Shown: positions 1-12,829, numbered from the stretch's first letter. The stretch: 64,000 nucleotides of DNA from Diphasiastrum complanatum (GCA_029204225.1 CM055093.1:45618338-45682337), one strand, 5' to 3'. Program-made: numbers and translations. Notes: generated from the letters alone by a model not told the origin.

Positions 1-136
1 ACCATACTTCTGAGAGAAACCTTTCGCCACCAATCTGGCCTTGTATTTTGATACGTTGCCATCAGGTCCATACTTGTATTCTGATCTCGATTACAGCCTT
101 CTCAAGGGTCCTCTGTGGATCTTTAGCAAGTACTAT

Positions 137-640
137 TCAGGTAGTTTGAAACGATCTTGGTAGAGCTCGCAGCAGGTATGTGGGCTGCTTCTCTATTGAG
201 ACTGCATTCTCTATTCCGGAATTGTGTAGTGAGAGGAATAGGTCCTTCATTCTTCTGATGAAGGAGGTGAAGTATTTACTATCCCATCTCATATTGGTCA
301 ACTGATCTTCAAGAAACATAATTTGGCTTGGTGATTTCGTTTGAAATCTGGTCAGCAAAGTATCCCACATTTTTCTTGCATTGGAGAGTGTGGCTAGATC
401 AAGTGTCAAGCTGTCTTTGATGGAGAAAGATACGACGGCTACTGCCTTGTTGTTTCTTTCTCTCCATTCTCATAGCTCTTTGCTAGTGGTTGTGGGCATC
501 TCTTCTGTGCCATCAACCCAGGGCCATAAACCTTCTCCTTTCAGTATGAGAAAAGTCTTCACCTTCCATGCTAGCAAGTTTGATCCTGAGGAGTCAAGGA
601 TCATGCAAATCTTTGATTGAATGCTGCTAATGGATGCCAT
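137..640 (-). pseudogene. Copia-type gag, broken N-terminal half
   Basis: This is the capsid-like (UBN2/DUF4219 type) gag start of a Ty1/copia element. The reading frame opens with an ATG at 640 in the context MASISSIQSK and contains the typical LAWKVKTFLILKGEGLWPWV stretch near residues 23-42. An in-frame TGA at 472-470 interrupts it. The same frame then resumes with SIKDSLTLDLATLSNARKMW and MRWDSKYFTSFIRRMKDLF, the usual helical gag pattern, and ends at a TGA near 137. The primer site and LTR lie just upstream on the same strand, so the order LTR, primer site, gag is correct for one element. The rest of the element lies off the left edge or is decayed below 137. The family assignment is firm, and the copy cannot make an intact protein as written. 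Confidence 0.8.
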
Positions 641-660
641 AGTCTGAAGGAATCAGGCAG

Positions 661-724
661 GCCTCTGATACCATTGTTGAAAATAGAAGCAAAACAAAAC
701 GAAATGAATCGAGCTCTGATACCA
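661..724 (-). other. Duplicated copia primer-binding site
   Basis: The reverse strand at 724-713 reads TGGTATCAGAGC, the standard plant initiator-Met tRNA primer site, one base inside the LTR end. A second, slightly changed copy (TGGTATCAGAGGC) occurs at 673-661. The sequence after each is alike (a GAAAATNGAAGC-type run on the plus strand), so the LTR/primer junction has been duplicated in tandem by about 51 bp. Confidence 0.75.
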
Positions 725-725
725 C

Positions 726-1480
726 TGATGGAAATTGAAGCGAAATGAATTGAATCAAAACAAAATGAAATGAAACATGAACAAAATCAATTCTGGAGTG
801 AAACAGCTCTACTGATGGGAGTCTGTGACGTTCCCGGCGATGAAGGCCGGATAGAGCTGACTTGGTAGGAGTAGCTACTACTACTGACTACGGTCTAATT
901 CTCTTCCAAAAGTCCCAGATCACTTCTGACGATCTATTGTAAAAATTAAACTTGTAAACAGCAGATAATGTTGAGTAAGACAACAGCGGAAATTTATCTA
1001 CTGCTAGCATGCATTCCAATATTACAGATCATACACATCATAGAACAGATGAGAAAATTGAGACTATATTTACAATATTTTTTTTGAGCGCTGTCTGTTT
1101 CTCAGATTAGCACGTTGGTGCGTGAGAGATATTCACTCTCACGAATAATATGACTAGCTACTACTAATCTGTAAACTCACTTTGGAGCTATCTTAGGCTT
1201 TTATAGTTCTGTCTATTCTGTGTCTGTGACAGTCTTCATCTTGATGCGTCTAGCAATGCATATATTCAGAGTAACATTTCTGATTAGATAGATTAAATAA
1301 TCTATAAGTAATCTCAAATTACAAGAGTGACAGATTAGGCACATCCTAACGCTCTTCTACTGATGTCATCATATCATATCAGGAAGTTGTACTTCATGGT
1401 ACTTGTTTGATCTTCCTGGTTCTTGGAGCGTGAAGAGTTTCGTGTCATGAAGAGTTTTGTGTCGTTTCACACCGTTTGAC
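726..1480 (-). repeat. LTR family A, copy 1 (5' LTR of the gag at 137-640)
   Basis: This LTR begins on the plus strand with TGATGG directly after the primer site and is rich in short GAAACGAAATGAA-type runs. It shares many blocks with 13362-14322. Examples are the CTCTCACGAATAAT and ATTACAAGAGTGRCARATTAGSC segments, the CTGATGTCAT segment, and the final TTTTGTGTCGTTTC-like block. Its outer end is diverged, so 1480 is approximate. It is read as the 5' LTR of a minus-strand copia because primer site and gag follow in order. Confidence 0.6.
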
Positions 1481-1506
1481 CTTCTCTTGTTGTTCGCAAG
1501 GGGGAG

Positions 1507-2040
1507 TGTTAGATTATTCTACTCTTTTTGTTGGATTACTCTTGAAGTGACTCAACCGCATAATCAATCTTTAATCTTCATCCACTCCATTATCCATTAT
1601 CCAACTCCATTATCTCAACACATTTTGCAAAATAACTCGGGGTCACTCATGGGTGCCTCCGACATATCGGACATTATTCGACTTATCGGTGACGACGACA
1701 AAAGTCAAAGAGATCGGCCATGTTGATGAAAGACAGTTATTGTTCCACTTGAATTGAAGCTAAAGACTTGTCCTAACTGTTTTGCCAATAAATTTCCAAG
1801 AAGTCCTAACTGGATAGATGCTAATGCATTGCGGCCAACTAGTTATCGCGATCTGCGACCTGATTAGTTTTCCTATTGGACATGCATTAATTGTTTGGTA
1901 TAAATAGTTGATCAACAATCACAACTTTAACTTTCAAGTTCAGAACTCTTGCTCAACTCTCTAGCTTGGCTTTTCTTTTAGAGTTCAATTAGAGTATTGC
2001 TACTCGCGCTTACTGCTTGTCAACGAAAGTGCATCAGACA
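1507..2040 (+). repeat. Copia 3' LTR (plus strand)
   Basis: A purine tract (CAAGGGGGAG) at 1496-1505 is followed by TGTTAGATTATTC, the classic start of a copia 3' LTR. A TATA-like TATAAATAG lies near 1899, and the unit ends in GCATCAGACA at 2040, giving TG...CA ends and 534 bp. No coding part of the same element is visible to its left, where LTR family A abuts, so this is a truncated 3' end. The right boundary is inferred from the CA terminus only. Confidence 0.55.
1893..1910 (+). promoter_or_regulatory. TATA-like box in copia LTR
   Basis: TATAAATAG in a suitable position inside the LTR (about 390 bp from its start) is the likely promoter core of that LTR. This rests on the motif and position alone. 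Confidence 0.35.
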
Positions 2041-2452
2041 GAATTTTCAATTACCCATAGATAGTTTAGAGTACTCGGTCTCATCCGTATGTCAAAATGT
2101 ATGCATCTCTATGATTATTTGTAGCTGATAGATTTTTTATTGTTTTGTTTGATAATTCAATACTTCATTGTTTGGCTATGAAATCACTATAAGTGCTAAC
2201 AATTTAAAAGTTGGTTGCTATAAGAGTGAACGTGACTTCTATCATTATGCTTTATTCAATATTGATAGGCATAGTCATGCATTAGGAAAGGAGGCAAGCC
2301 CGCTGCGCTTGATAAGTCGCTTACACACTTTGACTTGTCGAACCGACTCACTTCACCTTTCTCCCTCTTTTTCCAACAACAAGGACCTTCAATAGGAATA
2401 GTCGACTTAGGAACTAGAGAGTTCGATAATTCAGGAGAGTCCGATAGTTCGG
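2041..2452. other. No gene seen
   Basis: This AT-rich stretch lies between the copia LTR and the older copia remnant. I see no coding sequence or repeat structure in it. Confidence 0.5.
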
Positions 2453-3192
2453 CTATATGAGCTCGCCCTTACCTTTGAGGTCAATAAATTGATCTTCGAT
2501 AAAGATGGCATCCCAACTAATGAATATCTTCGATTCTATAGGATCATACAACTTATAAGCTTTATCTGAAGTAGTGCAGCTGATGAAAATAGACTTGATA
2601 CTCTGGAGATCTTGTTGTATTTGCGCATAACTGATACATCTAAAACTCGTAAGTTTGATAATGATGGTTTGGAGCCTATCCAAACTTCATGTGGTGTCTT
2701 GTTTGAGAGACCATTAATCGGACATTTGTTCTGAATATAAGCTGCAGTGGAAATAGCTTCAGCCCAAAAGGACTTCGAAAGTGTCGCATGAGCAAGCATA
2801 CACTTAGCCGATTCAACTAAGGTTCTGTTCTTTCTCTCAGCAAGTCCATTCGACCGAGGCAAATACGAGGTAATGTATTGTTGCTCAATGTCGTTGTTAA
2901 GGCAATACTCCTTGAATTCGGTAGAGATGTATTCTCCCCTGTTGTCGGAACTCGGTGCTTTAATTCTTTTACAAGTTTGATTTTCTACACACTCTTTGAA
3001 TTGTCGAAAGATTTTGAAAGCCTCTAATTTCTGCTTAATGAAATAAACAACTATTCTTCTGGAATAATCGTCAATGAAGGTAATGAAATACTTTGCATCA
3101 AGCAATGATGGAGTTTGCATTGGACCACATATATATGAATGAACAACTTTTAGAACATCTTTTGTTGCATGTCTATGACACGATCTAAAAGG
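2453..3192 (-). pseudogene. Older copia: integrase core and connector, 3' half of a split copy
   Basis: This is the downstream half of a minus-strand Ty1/copia pol that was split by the element at 3193-9428. It shows the integrase catalytic region: FITFIDDYSRRIVVYF, the DNRGEYIS block with the second acidic residue, and GLAERKNRTLVESAKCM with the catalytic Glu. FWAEAISTAAYIQNKCP and THPHEVW-like motifs follow. A frameshift near 2680 moves the frame to DKAYKLYDPIESKIFIS. The upstream half resumes at 9429, and the AAAGG target duplication flanks the insert. The reverse transcriptase and RNase H parts are absent to the left, so this copia was truncated as well as split. Confidence 0.85.
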
Positions 3193-3929
3193 TGTTGAAT
3201 TTCACACGTGTGGACTGTCCACTACATGTACTTGTGATCTCCTAAGGTGTGTAGATGCACCAAGATCAAGACTAGATTGAGATTCAAGATCAATCTTGAA
3301 TCCTATGGCAAAAACACACTACTACATGCATTCAATCACTTCCAACTCTCACTCACACGTGTGGGAAGTATTCAAAAAATAATCTAAGTAAAAACAATCT
3401 GCTCTCCTCGGGTAGAGAGAGAAAATGCATCATGAGCTCTCCGATAGAGAGAGAAAGCTAGAAATCCAATAACTCACAAAATCCATGAAATCACCAAATC
3501 AATTAGCTTCAGAATGAGGAGTACAATGATACTACTAGGTCCACGAGCTATCACTATGCTTAACTATGATTGGACCATATTTTGTCACCTCTTGATCCTA
3601 TTGGATCATTGATCCATGCACCTCTTAATTCTATTGGACTATATTCAAGCACACCTCAATTTCCTATTGGACCTCACAAGGTTCCACCTCTAAATCCTAT
3701 TGGACCTCTTGGAATTCATCAAACAAAAACTTTACACTTGTCTACACTCTAATTGGCAAGTGTTTAGCCTCTTACTTTATTTTGGCTCAATAGTGGCATT
3801 ACAAGTGGAAATGCATAATTTGCCATCTATGCCAAATTTATTCCTATCAACATCCTACACCTAGATGCTTGATGTAAAAAACATAAGACCCCTATATCTA
3901 ACATAGATAATCTTTTTCAATTCTTCACA
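3193..3929 (-). repeat. 3' LTR of nested copia
   Basis: It starts on the plus strand with TGTTGAATTTCACACG and ends with TTCTTCACA. A purine tract (AGGAGGAG, minus strand) adjoins it at 3930-3937. It contains four imperfect direct repeats of a CACCTCTTAATCCTATTGGAC-like unit between about 3587 and 3700. Confidence 0.92.
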
Positions 3930-3947
3930 CTCCTCCTAAAAAATTAT

Positions 3948-6900
3948 CTATGAAGATTTGAGCATTGATCTTGATATAACTCCAAGATTAGATCTATGCT
4001 TCATGAAAGCACTTTTGCTCAAAGGCTTGGTGAGTAGATCGGCAATACAAGAGGACGAGTTGACATGCTCCAAAAATGATTTCTCCTCCAATAAGCTTTT
4101 CTCTCACAAAATGGTGTGCCACTTCTATGTGCTTGCTTCTTGCATGAAATATGGGATTATTGGCAAGAGCTTGGGCCGAGATGTTATCACACTTGATCAT
4201 TGGTAGATCATCCTCCTTGATGCACTTTAGTTCCATTAATAACCTCTTGATCCAAAGCACTTCTTTGGTAGTTGTAGTGAGTGCTTTGTACTCGGCCTCA
4301 CATGAAGAGAGAGATATAGTATCTTGCTTTTTGGAAAGCCAAGGTATTAGATTGCCTCCAAGAAAGATAGTGTATGCACTAATAGACTTTCGATCCATCT
4401 TGTCACTTGCAAATTCCGAATCCGAGTAGCCAATAATGGATAGATCTTCACTTTTATAGAGTAGACCATAATCACAAGATGAAGATACATATCTTAGAAT
4501 CCTCTTGGCTATCTTCCAATGATGGATCTTAGGATCTTGCATAAATTGACTCAATTTGTGCACACAAAAACTAAGATCGGGCCTAGTAATGGTAAGCCAA
4601 ATCAAGGAGCCTACAAGACTCCTAAAAAGTGTGATGTCCTCAAAGGATCTTTCATCACCTTTATTAGGATCTTTTACAATTTGCTCCATTGGAGTATCTA
4701 TGCTCTTAGAATTTTCCATATGGAATTTTTTCAACATAGAGTGAGCAAATCTAGATTGGCATATAAAGACATGATTTTCATAAAAATCAATTTCTAGGCC
4801 TAGGATGTAATGTATCTCTCCTAGATCTTGCATTTTAAACTCACATCCAAGTGCTAGCTTGGTTTCATCAACTAGCTTGATACAACTTCCACAAAGAATA
4901 ATGTCATCAACATAAATTAGAAGAATGACAATATTGCTATCAACAAACTTTAGATACATGGAAGGATCATAGTCACTAAGAGTACATCCTAGTGAGATAA
5001 GAAAAGAGTTAAGTCTTGAATACCATGATCTTGGTGCTTGCTTGAGTCCATAAAGACTTTTGAAGAGCAAGCACACTTTGGACTCATCCTTGATGAATCC
5101 TTGAGGTTGTTCCATATAGATCTCCTCCTCAAGATAACCTTTTAGAAAAGCATTGGATACATCTAATTGGAACACCTTCCACTTGAAAAAACAAGCAAGA
5201 GAAATAAGAATTCTTATTGTCACCATCTTTGCAACGGGTGCAAAGGTCTCCTCATAATCAAGACCATGGATTTGAGCAAATCCTTTGGCACATAATCTTG
5301 CTTTACGCTTGTTGATGGTGCCATCATGATTGAACTTGATCCGAAATACCCACTTTCAACCAATCACATGCTTGTTGGATGGAGGATCCACAAGCTCCCA
5401 AGTATTGTTGGTGATCAATGCATCATACTCTTGCTTCATGGCATCATACCACTCCTTGGTATTGAGTGCCTCTTGTACATTCTTTGGCTCTTCATGAGAG
5501 ACATAAAAAACATAATTAGTGGAATCAAGATCCACTTGTTTGCCTTTGTCAACATATGAGAGCCTCTTAAGCTCGGATCTATCTCTCATGGATCTTCTTG
5601 GTGAAAAAATCCGAGGAGAGTCTTCTTCAAATCTCGACCCCATCACATCATGATTGTCTTCAAAATCAATAATTGATGATGCATCCATAGATTTCTTGAT
5701 CTCGGCCTCTTCAAATGATGAGTGTTGATCTTCATGAAAGACAACATCTCTACTTTCAATAACTTGAGAAGTAGAGAGTATAAAGACTCTATAGGCCTTC
5801 TTGGTGGATGAGTATCCAACCATGATCCCTTTGCATGCACTAGGATCTTCCTTCTTCCTTGTTTCCAAGGGAATATGGACAAAGCATAAGCATCCAAAAA
5901 CTCTAAGGTGATCAACCTTAGGCTTCTTCAAAAATAAGATTTCATATGGTGACCTTCCTCCAAGAGCTATATGTGGGAGCCTATTGCAAAGATAATTTGC
6001 ACAATCAATGGCTTCTCCCCAAAAATCTTTGGGCAAAGATGCCTCAATTCTCATAGATTTTGCGCATTCACATAGAGATCTATTCTTTCTCTCGGCCACT
6101 CCATTTTGAGATGGAGAGTAGGCACAAGAAAACTCTCTTTTAATGCCTTCAAGCTCACAAAAATCTTGAAATTTATTGGAGATATATTCACCACCTCCAT
6201 CACTTCTAAGAGCTTTAATCTTGAATGAGAATTGCTTCTCTACATAAGCTTTGAAAATAAGGAAATGATCAAACACCATAGATTTTGAAGCAAGAAGATA
6301 TATCCAAGTGAATCTTGTGTAATCATCAATGAAAGTAACAAAACAAGTGGCTCCTCCCTTGCTTATAGTTGATGAGAAATGCACATCCGAGTGGATTAAC
6401 TCCAAAGGATGCTTGCTTTTGATAGAAGATCTTGTAAATGGCTTTTTGTGAGATTTAGCAATAGCACAAGCCTCACAAGGCTTGATCTTCTTGGAGAATG
6501 ACTTTGGCAAGCCAATAGCTTTGGATTCTTTGATCATAGAGAGCATGGATTTGTAGTTGGGATGTCCCAACCTCCTATGCCATAATTCCTCCATAGAGAG
6601 CTTGTTCACAAGAGCAACATTACAAGCATTCACATACTCATTTGGATCTAGTTTATAGATGCCACCAAATCTAGATCCTAATGCAAGTATCTCATCATTC
6701 TTCTTGATAGTGCAAGTATCAACATTGAATTTTACATCAAGGCCATTATCAAGCAATTGGCCAACACTAATAAGATTCTTGGTAAGCTTAGGTACATAAA
6801 CAACTCTAGAGAGAGAAAGAACTTTAGAGGATGCAAGCTTCAAGGGAATGTTCCCTATGCCTTCAATAGGACATTCAAAATCATTTGCAGTGTATATTGA

Positions 6901-7934
6901 TTTCCTGACTCCATCATAAGGTGCAATAGAAGAGAAAGAGTCCTTGGAGCTACACATATGTGAAGAGGCTCCACTATCAGTATACCATAGGCCGTCCTTC
7001 TTGAAAGGAGTAGATGAGAAACTAGAGACCGTAAGAGATCCCTCTCCATCACTTGCAATAGTGCCTTCCTTCTCATTGGTAATATTGGCTTGCTTGAGTT
7101 GATTCTTCTTTTTGAAGCAATTGGTGGCATAATGACCTTTCTTGCCACAATAAAAGCACTTGATCTTCTTCTTCTTGAGCTTGGATGATGAAGCATTAGA
7201 GGAATCATCTTCCTCCTCATCTTTGTCTTTGGATTTGACTTTGTCCTTGCTTGAGGATTGTTGATGTTGGTTCTTGCTCCTCCCTTTGTGCTTATCTTTG
7301 GCAGAGAGAGCTTTGCCATCATTATGAGTGAGAGAAAGCTTGTCCATCCTCAAGAGCTTGTACTCTTGTCTTGATTCTTCTGAAATTAGCACACTTTGGA
7401 GAGCCTCCAAGCTTGGTAGCTCCTCCTTAATGGCATAGGATTGGACAAGGTTATCAAATTCACTTCTCAAGCCATTGAGAATGACTTGAACTAGCTCATT
7501 TTGATTGATGGAATCACCAATGCAAGCCAGCTCTCTATGATATCTTTTACTCTCAAAATATAACTAGATGCACTCTCATCACTCTTTTGGCTACTTTGAA
7601 AGATTTGATTCCTAAGAGTGAGAAGCCTAGAGGTATTCTTAGCCTCATAGATAGTCTTGAGACAATCCCAAGCCTCTTTGGCTATTGTACAAGTACCTAT
7701 CTCCCTCAATATCTCATTAGAGACATTCATCTTAATGTAGTGGAGAGCCATCCTAGCTCTCTTTTTGTATTTTTGAACCTCTTGAAGAACTTGTGGTTCT
7801 TCTTCAAGGCCAAGAACTATGTCCATCACGTCTTGAAGGATCAAGATGGACTCCATCCTCATTTTTCAAATTGAATAATTTGAAGTGGTCAATCTTTCAC
7901 TTGGTTCCAACAAGGATGAACCCATTGAAGACAT
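3948..7934 (-). pseudogene. Copia gag-pol polyprotein, four lesions
   Basis: The likely start is the ATG at 7934 (MSSMGSS...), giving a gag that reaches MRMESILILQDVMDIVLG after an in-frame TGA near 7875 where a Trp is expected. A frameshift lies near 7530. The next frame carries a zinc knuckle CFYCGKKGHYATNC, the protease motif DSGASSHM, and the pre-integrase motif LWHRRLGHPNYKS. The integrase core follows, with IDDYTRFTW, RSDGGGEY and GVAERKNRS. A TGA at 5358-5356 replaces a residue just before KWVFRIKF. RT follows with the catalytic YVDD in LLIYVDDIILCG, then RNase H with YSDSEFA and SLSSCEAEY. A last frameshift near 4058 leads to ADLLTKPL and the stop at 3948. Apart from these breaks the protein is full length and of ordinary copia order, encoding reverse transcription and integration. 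Confidence 0.92.
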
Positions 7935-8678
7935 TTGAAGTGAAGAAAACTCAAATGATGAACAATAAATGTTGTTACACACTTTTAATAGGATCCAATA
8001 ATTGAGTACTATCTCCTCCTATGAAAGATCTTGCAACAACTTGTGAATTGATTCTCACTAGCTACTCAAATCTCTCTAAAACAAGATCTATTTCACATCA
8101 AATGATGGAGTATAGGCAAAGTTAGGATCTAACACTCTTAGCACGTGTGAAATACACTAAGAAACCAAATTTGACTCAAATACAATGATATTGCATGAAA
8201 CAAAATGGCTAAGATCTCAAAACAGTGCCTAGATCACATATAGATGAGATTGGCAAGCATACAACTGTGATTTTGGATCAACCAAGCAATCTCTTGACCA
8301 AACCAAATGTGTCCACCCAGGTCTAGGTGCCCTACCTAACCCTCTTCAAAAGCTTATAACTTTTGATTGGCTCAACCAAATGGAATGAAACTGATTGCAA
8401 CAGAAATTAGACAAAAATAGTTTCAAAACAAGCTATCAAGCAAGATAAATGGATCAAACATGAGAGAGAACTTCCAAACTGAAATTGGATGTTCCTCACA
8501 TGTTTCTGAGCACCCGATTCCGTACATTACCAGGTCAGACCCAATCAATGTCCTTTTGATCTCTTTTGATCCAAGATTGAACAAGATAGCTAGGAAAATG
8601 GGCCTTGACAACTTCTAGCTCAAGATTGATGAAAATTTTTTCACTTAGATGGATCAAAATGCATGGTAACCTTAGGTA
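7935..8678 (-). other. Copia 5' leader between primer site and gag
   Basis: This untranslated stretch of about 740 bp lies between primer site and gag start. No conserved ORF is visible. It is assigned by position within the element. Confidence 0.6.
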
Positions 8679-8691
8679 GGCTCTGATACCA
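8679..8691 (-). other. Primer-binding site of nested copia
   Basis: The minus strand reads TGGTATCAGAGCC immediately inside the 5' LTR, complementary to the 3' end of plant initiator-Met tRNA. Confidence 0.9.
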
Positions 8692-9428
8692 TGTTGAATT
8701 TCACACGTGTGGACTGTCCACTACATGTACTTGTGATCTCCTAAGGTGTGTAGATGCACCAAGATCAAGACTAGATTGAGATTCAAGATCAATCTTGAAT
8801 CCTATGGCAAAAACACACTACTACATGCATTCAATCACTTCCAACTCTCACTCACACATGAGGGAAGTATTCAAAAAATAATCTAAGTAAAAACAAGCTG
8901 CTCTCCTCAGGTAGAGAGAGAAAATGCATCATGAGCTCTCAGGTAGAGAGAGAAAGCTAGAAATCCAATAACTCACAAAATCCATGGAATCACCAAATCA
9001 ATTAGCTTCAAAATGAGGAGTACAATGATACTAGTAGGTCCACGAGCTATCACTATGCTTAACTATGATTGGACCATATTTTTTCACCTCTTGATCCTAT
9101 TGGATCATTGATCCATGCACCTCTTAATTCTACTGGACTATATTCAAGCACACCTCAATTTCCTATTGGACCTCACAAGGTTCCACCTCTAAATCCTATT
9201 GGACCTCTTGGAATTCATCAAACAAAAACTTTACACTTGTCAACACTCTAATTGGCAAGTGTTTAGCCTCTTACTCTATTTTGGATCAATAGTGGCATTA
9301 CAAGTGGAAATGCATAATTTGCCATCTATGCCAAATTTATTCCTATCAACATCCTACACCTAGATGCTTGATGTAAAAAACATAAGACCCCTATATCTAA
9401 CATAGATAATATTTTTCAATTCTTCACA
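8692..9428 (-). repeat. 5' LTR of nested copia
   Basis: This is the partner of the LTR at 3193-3929, with the same length and termini. Differences are scattered substitutions, for example ACACGTGTGG against ACACATGAGG. It adjoins the primer site on its inner side and AAAGG on its outer side. Confidence 0.93.
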
Positions 9429-9990
9429 AAAGGAATCTTAGTCTGCTTTCCAAGGATGCAACTATGATTGATAGGGAGGTCGACTTTGTCGGTAGGATAG
9501 TCGAGATCAAGTGCTAGAAATTGTTTAGAGATGTTTGACACATATGTATAATTCAAGTGTCCTAATCTTTGATGTCATACTAATGCTTTATTGACAAGAA
9601 TAGAGGTTGTCAAGGCTTGACTAGTGTCAAAATAACAATGTGCCAATCTATATAAGTATCCATGCCTCTTGTTGAGCGCAAGGATCTTATTTGTCCTATC
9701 GATAATTTGGCATCGATCAGACTCAAACTTTACCCTATGACCTAAATCAGTGGTTCTACTTATTGATAATAGATTTGTAGAGAATTTAGGTACATACAAA
9801 ACATTTGAAAGTTGAATTGATCATGCTGGAACATCAATCTTACAGTGCCTTTACCTTCAATAGTGTGTGTGCTATTGTCGCCAAGATGAACGTATTTCTT
9901 TGTACTGTAAGGCGTGTTGGAGTGAAAATGCTCACAATGACTGGTCATATGTTGAGTAGCTCCAGAATCGAGAATCTAGAAACCAAGAAT
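9429..9990 (-). pseudogene. Older copia: protease-to-integrase half of the split copy
   Basis: This is the upstream half of the copia whose downstream half is 2453-3192. It reads MTSHCEHFHSNTPYSTKKYV from about 9948, the stretch just after a DSGA-type protease site. It continues through GKGTVRL, VLYVPKFSTNLLSISR and LGHRVKF, then HQRLGHLNY just past a stop near 9575. It ends at GKQTKIPF, where the insertion occurred, and the frame picks up as RSCHRHATKD on the far side. At least two frame breaks are present. The protein order shows protease, pre-integrase and integrase pieces of one copy. Confidence 0.8.
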
Positions 9991-12829
9991 TATCTAATAG
10001 TGCCTTTTGGTCTTTGACCATAAACACTAGTATAGCACCACATTTAGATCCTTTCCTAAACCATAACTAAATTAATGAATTATCCTTTCTAGAGAAAGAA
10101 CCATTAACGTACAAGTAATAGTTCCGCACATCCCTTGTTCATATAAACTCAGTACATAGGAAACACATAGCAGATTCACAAGATTAGGATGTACATAATC
10201 AACATATCCAACTATGTTCCTATACATAAACATAGGCTATAAACTGGCAGATATCCATAATCTGCGTATGTTACTCACATAACTCATTGAGAATCTTGTA
10301 ACTCAACTACAAACGAACTCTATTTCTCATGAGTAAAAACATATCTTGGAAATCTCTGAAGTGAATAATTTCACATCACAAGTTTTCCAACCATCCAACT
10401 CTTATAAACAAAATTTCTTCAACCAATCAGCCTACTTCAAATCTTAGTGTACAAACCAAGATTAGGTTAACTTATACATAAGGTTAAGATTAAAGCTTTA
10501 TTCCCCTGATCCAATCCATAACCTAATGGTACTTGGCAACCATCAGTGAAACCTTAATTTAATCTTTACCACACTATCCCATATCTAACAGCTCAATACC
10601 CCCAAAACTCCTCTAGTTCCAAATTATTCAAAACAATCACTAGAGAATTTTTCTATTCCCACTGGATAGTTCCACCTTTGCACACGTACTAGATTCCTGA
10701 AAAGAAATCTATGCAACTGGTTGACCTCATGAAAGTCTTATTCCTACCTTTTTTTCTCCTCCTTTAAAAGGAGATTCTATAATTTCGATTAAAAAGGTTG
10801 TAGGAGACAACGTATAAGATATCAAAGATTCGAAAAAGTCAATAATGAGTAACCAATGCTATCACAAACCGGACTTTTTCCTCAAAATCATATAATATCT
10901 TATCCCGAGTAATACAAAATATTACATCTCAATAATCAACTATTGAATAGAGATAATCATTTGGGTTCAAGAAGTCTATATTAATCAATTGAAAACATCA
11001 ATTAATTCTGAGCTATATTCACCATTGAATGGAAGTATAATTTCATATAATATAACAGTCCTTCAAAACCAAGTTCTACACTTGAAAGAACTATTCAAAT
11101 CTCAATCCAATTATCTCGTATTTAAGAAATTTTTAAAAAATAGAGGTCTAAAATAATAGAGAAATAGATGTCAGGGCTTCCAGATTTGTAAATAATGAGA
11201 TATCTCATAATTTCCCCAAATATCCAGAACAAAAAACCAATGGATTTCACCGTTAGTATGGCCATTACAATTACTAACCATTAGTCTACAGATCATTCTC
11301 ACCCCATAAATCCCCTTTGGAATCATTGATGTCCCATACCACCAGCTTTTCCGAATTCTTTGCATCTAGATTTGTTTTGCCCAAAAAGTCAAAAAGACTA
11401 TTTGGCTATCCTATATCCAACTATAGGATCATAATCACAACTGATTCTAGTAGATACATTCTAGTAGCTCCTTAAGTATTACCCAAAGAATACCACTCCA
11501 CATTGTACCCTAGCATGGACGAGACGAAAATATATCATTCAAGTACATATAACATGCCTCAAGTGTATTCACTAACCCAAAAGGAGCATGGATCTCAACA
11601 AACCGAATATTACACTGTCCTAGATATCCAATATCTATTTCAGAATTGGGAAAAATAGCTTAATTCTTTTACAGGTTAGAATTTCTCTTGGTTGTCTCAG
11701 TCATTATAAAGAAGCGCTCTATAATGCCACAAAAAGAATCCAAATTACTAGATTCATGTATGAACACCTTTCATCTACTTTCACTTGCAAGATCCAAATC
11801 CAATTGCAAAACAGCGATGGTTCCATAAATGGATTATCTGACTTGCCACTCACTTTTCCCTTAGAATCTTTGATTTCTGAAAATTCTAATTAACACTAGG
11901 GAAAAGGAATCCAAATTCCCAAAGGTAGTCTTCTTAATTATTTCCCAATATTTTCATTTGCTATCAACTATACTTCAGGAATTGAAAGTAGATTAACAAA
12001 ACTGATCGACTGGGTCCACCAATCAACTACCCCTCAAGCTTCATCTATCTCCTCCCTTTCAAATATGGTTCAGGCTAAAAGCCTCAAATTTGCACTAGAA
12101 AAAAGTTCAATTTGGTATCAGCAATACTTTAACTACTGACCTTAAAAACTGACTAATTTCGACTCAGTAAGATCATTCACTTTTCAAGTGATTTTTGTTC
12201 GACCAATAACCAACGAATCTGAATAAATCCAAAGCATCCATGTTTACTTCAAATTTTACATAGACTGGGATTTTCAAATTCTGTTCGATATGGACTAAAC
12301 TGTGAAAATCGATATAAAGCATTGACTTGGCAGTTTCATAGTTACCATCACATTTCGAAAGGATTTCGAAACATCCGGAATACATCAGACATGACATGTA
12401 GTGGTTTCTAAAAACAACTCAAATTTTTACGTAAATTGCCTAGAAACTAGGAAATCTACTTTTTGAACTAGAATTGCCAAAAATAACTTCATGCATGAAA
12501 TTTTCCCTGATCAATCTACTTAAAACCTATGTACCATGCATCCAAACATGCATACAGGTCTATACATACATTTTCATCAATAGTTAGCACTAAACTGAGT
12601 TACATGCATGCATGCATCAGAACATTATGGGAAATTTGCAATTTTTAGTTCAAAAATTGCCAAACTTCTGATGGTGGCCATAACTTCTCTACAAGACCCC
12701 AAACTGGTCACCGTAAAGCATAATACGGAGGGAGAGTGGGTCTACAAGGCACTTGCCATGTCCCTGCCACCTAGACTTCACATGTGCGAGCAGTAAATGA
12801 CCAAAAAGCATGTAGGAGACCGCACTTTT
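9991..12829. other. AT-rich stretch, no gene recognised
   Basis: Nearly 3 kb with no supported coding region. It may include decayed gag and leader of the older copia at its left end, but no motif is readable. A short CATGCATGCATGCATC run lies near 12604. Confidence 0.5.

Larger units (their letters stand above)
3188..9433 (-). mobile_element. Complete nested Ty1/copia element with AAAGG target duplication
   Basis: The element runs 3193-9428 (6236 bp) on the minus strand and is flanked by the 5-bp duplication AAAGG at 3188-3192 and 9429-9433. Two LTRs of equal length (737 bp) have TG...CA ends. By eye I count about 15 differences between them, near 2%, so the insertion is fairly recent. Order along the minus strand: 5' LTR, primer site, gag, protease, integrase, RT, RNase H, purine tract, 3' LTR. 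Two in-frame TGA codons and two frameshifts disable it. Its target was the integrase region of an older copia in the same orientation. Confidence 0.95.

Noticed and set aside
6855-7322. Basic open frame overlapping the copia gag
   Set aside because: Alternate frame of the gag/knuckle region, with no independent motif.
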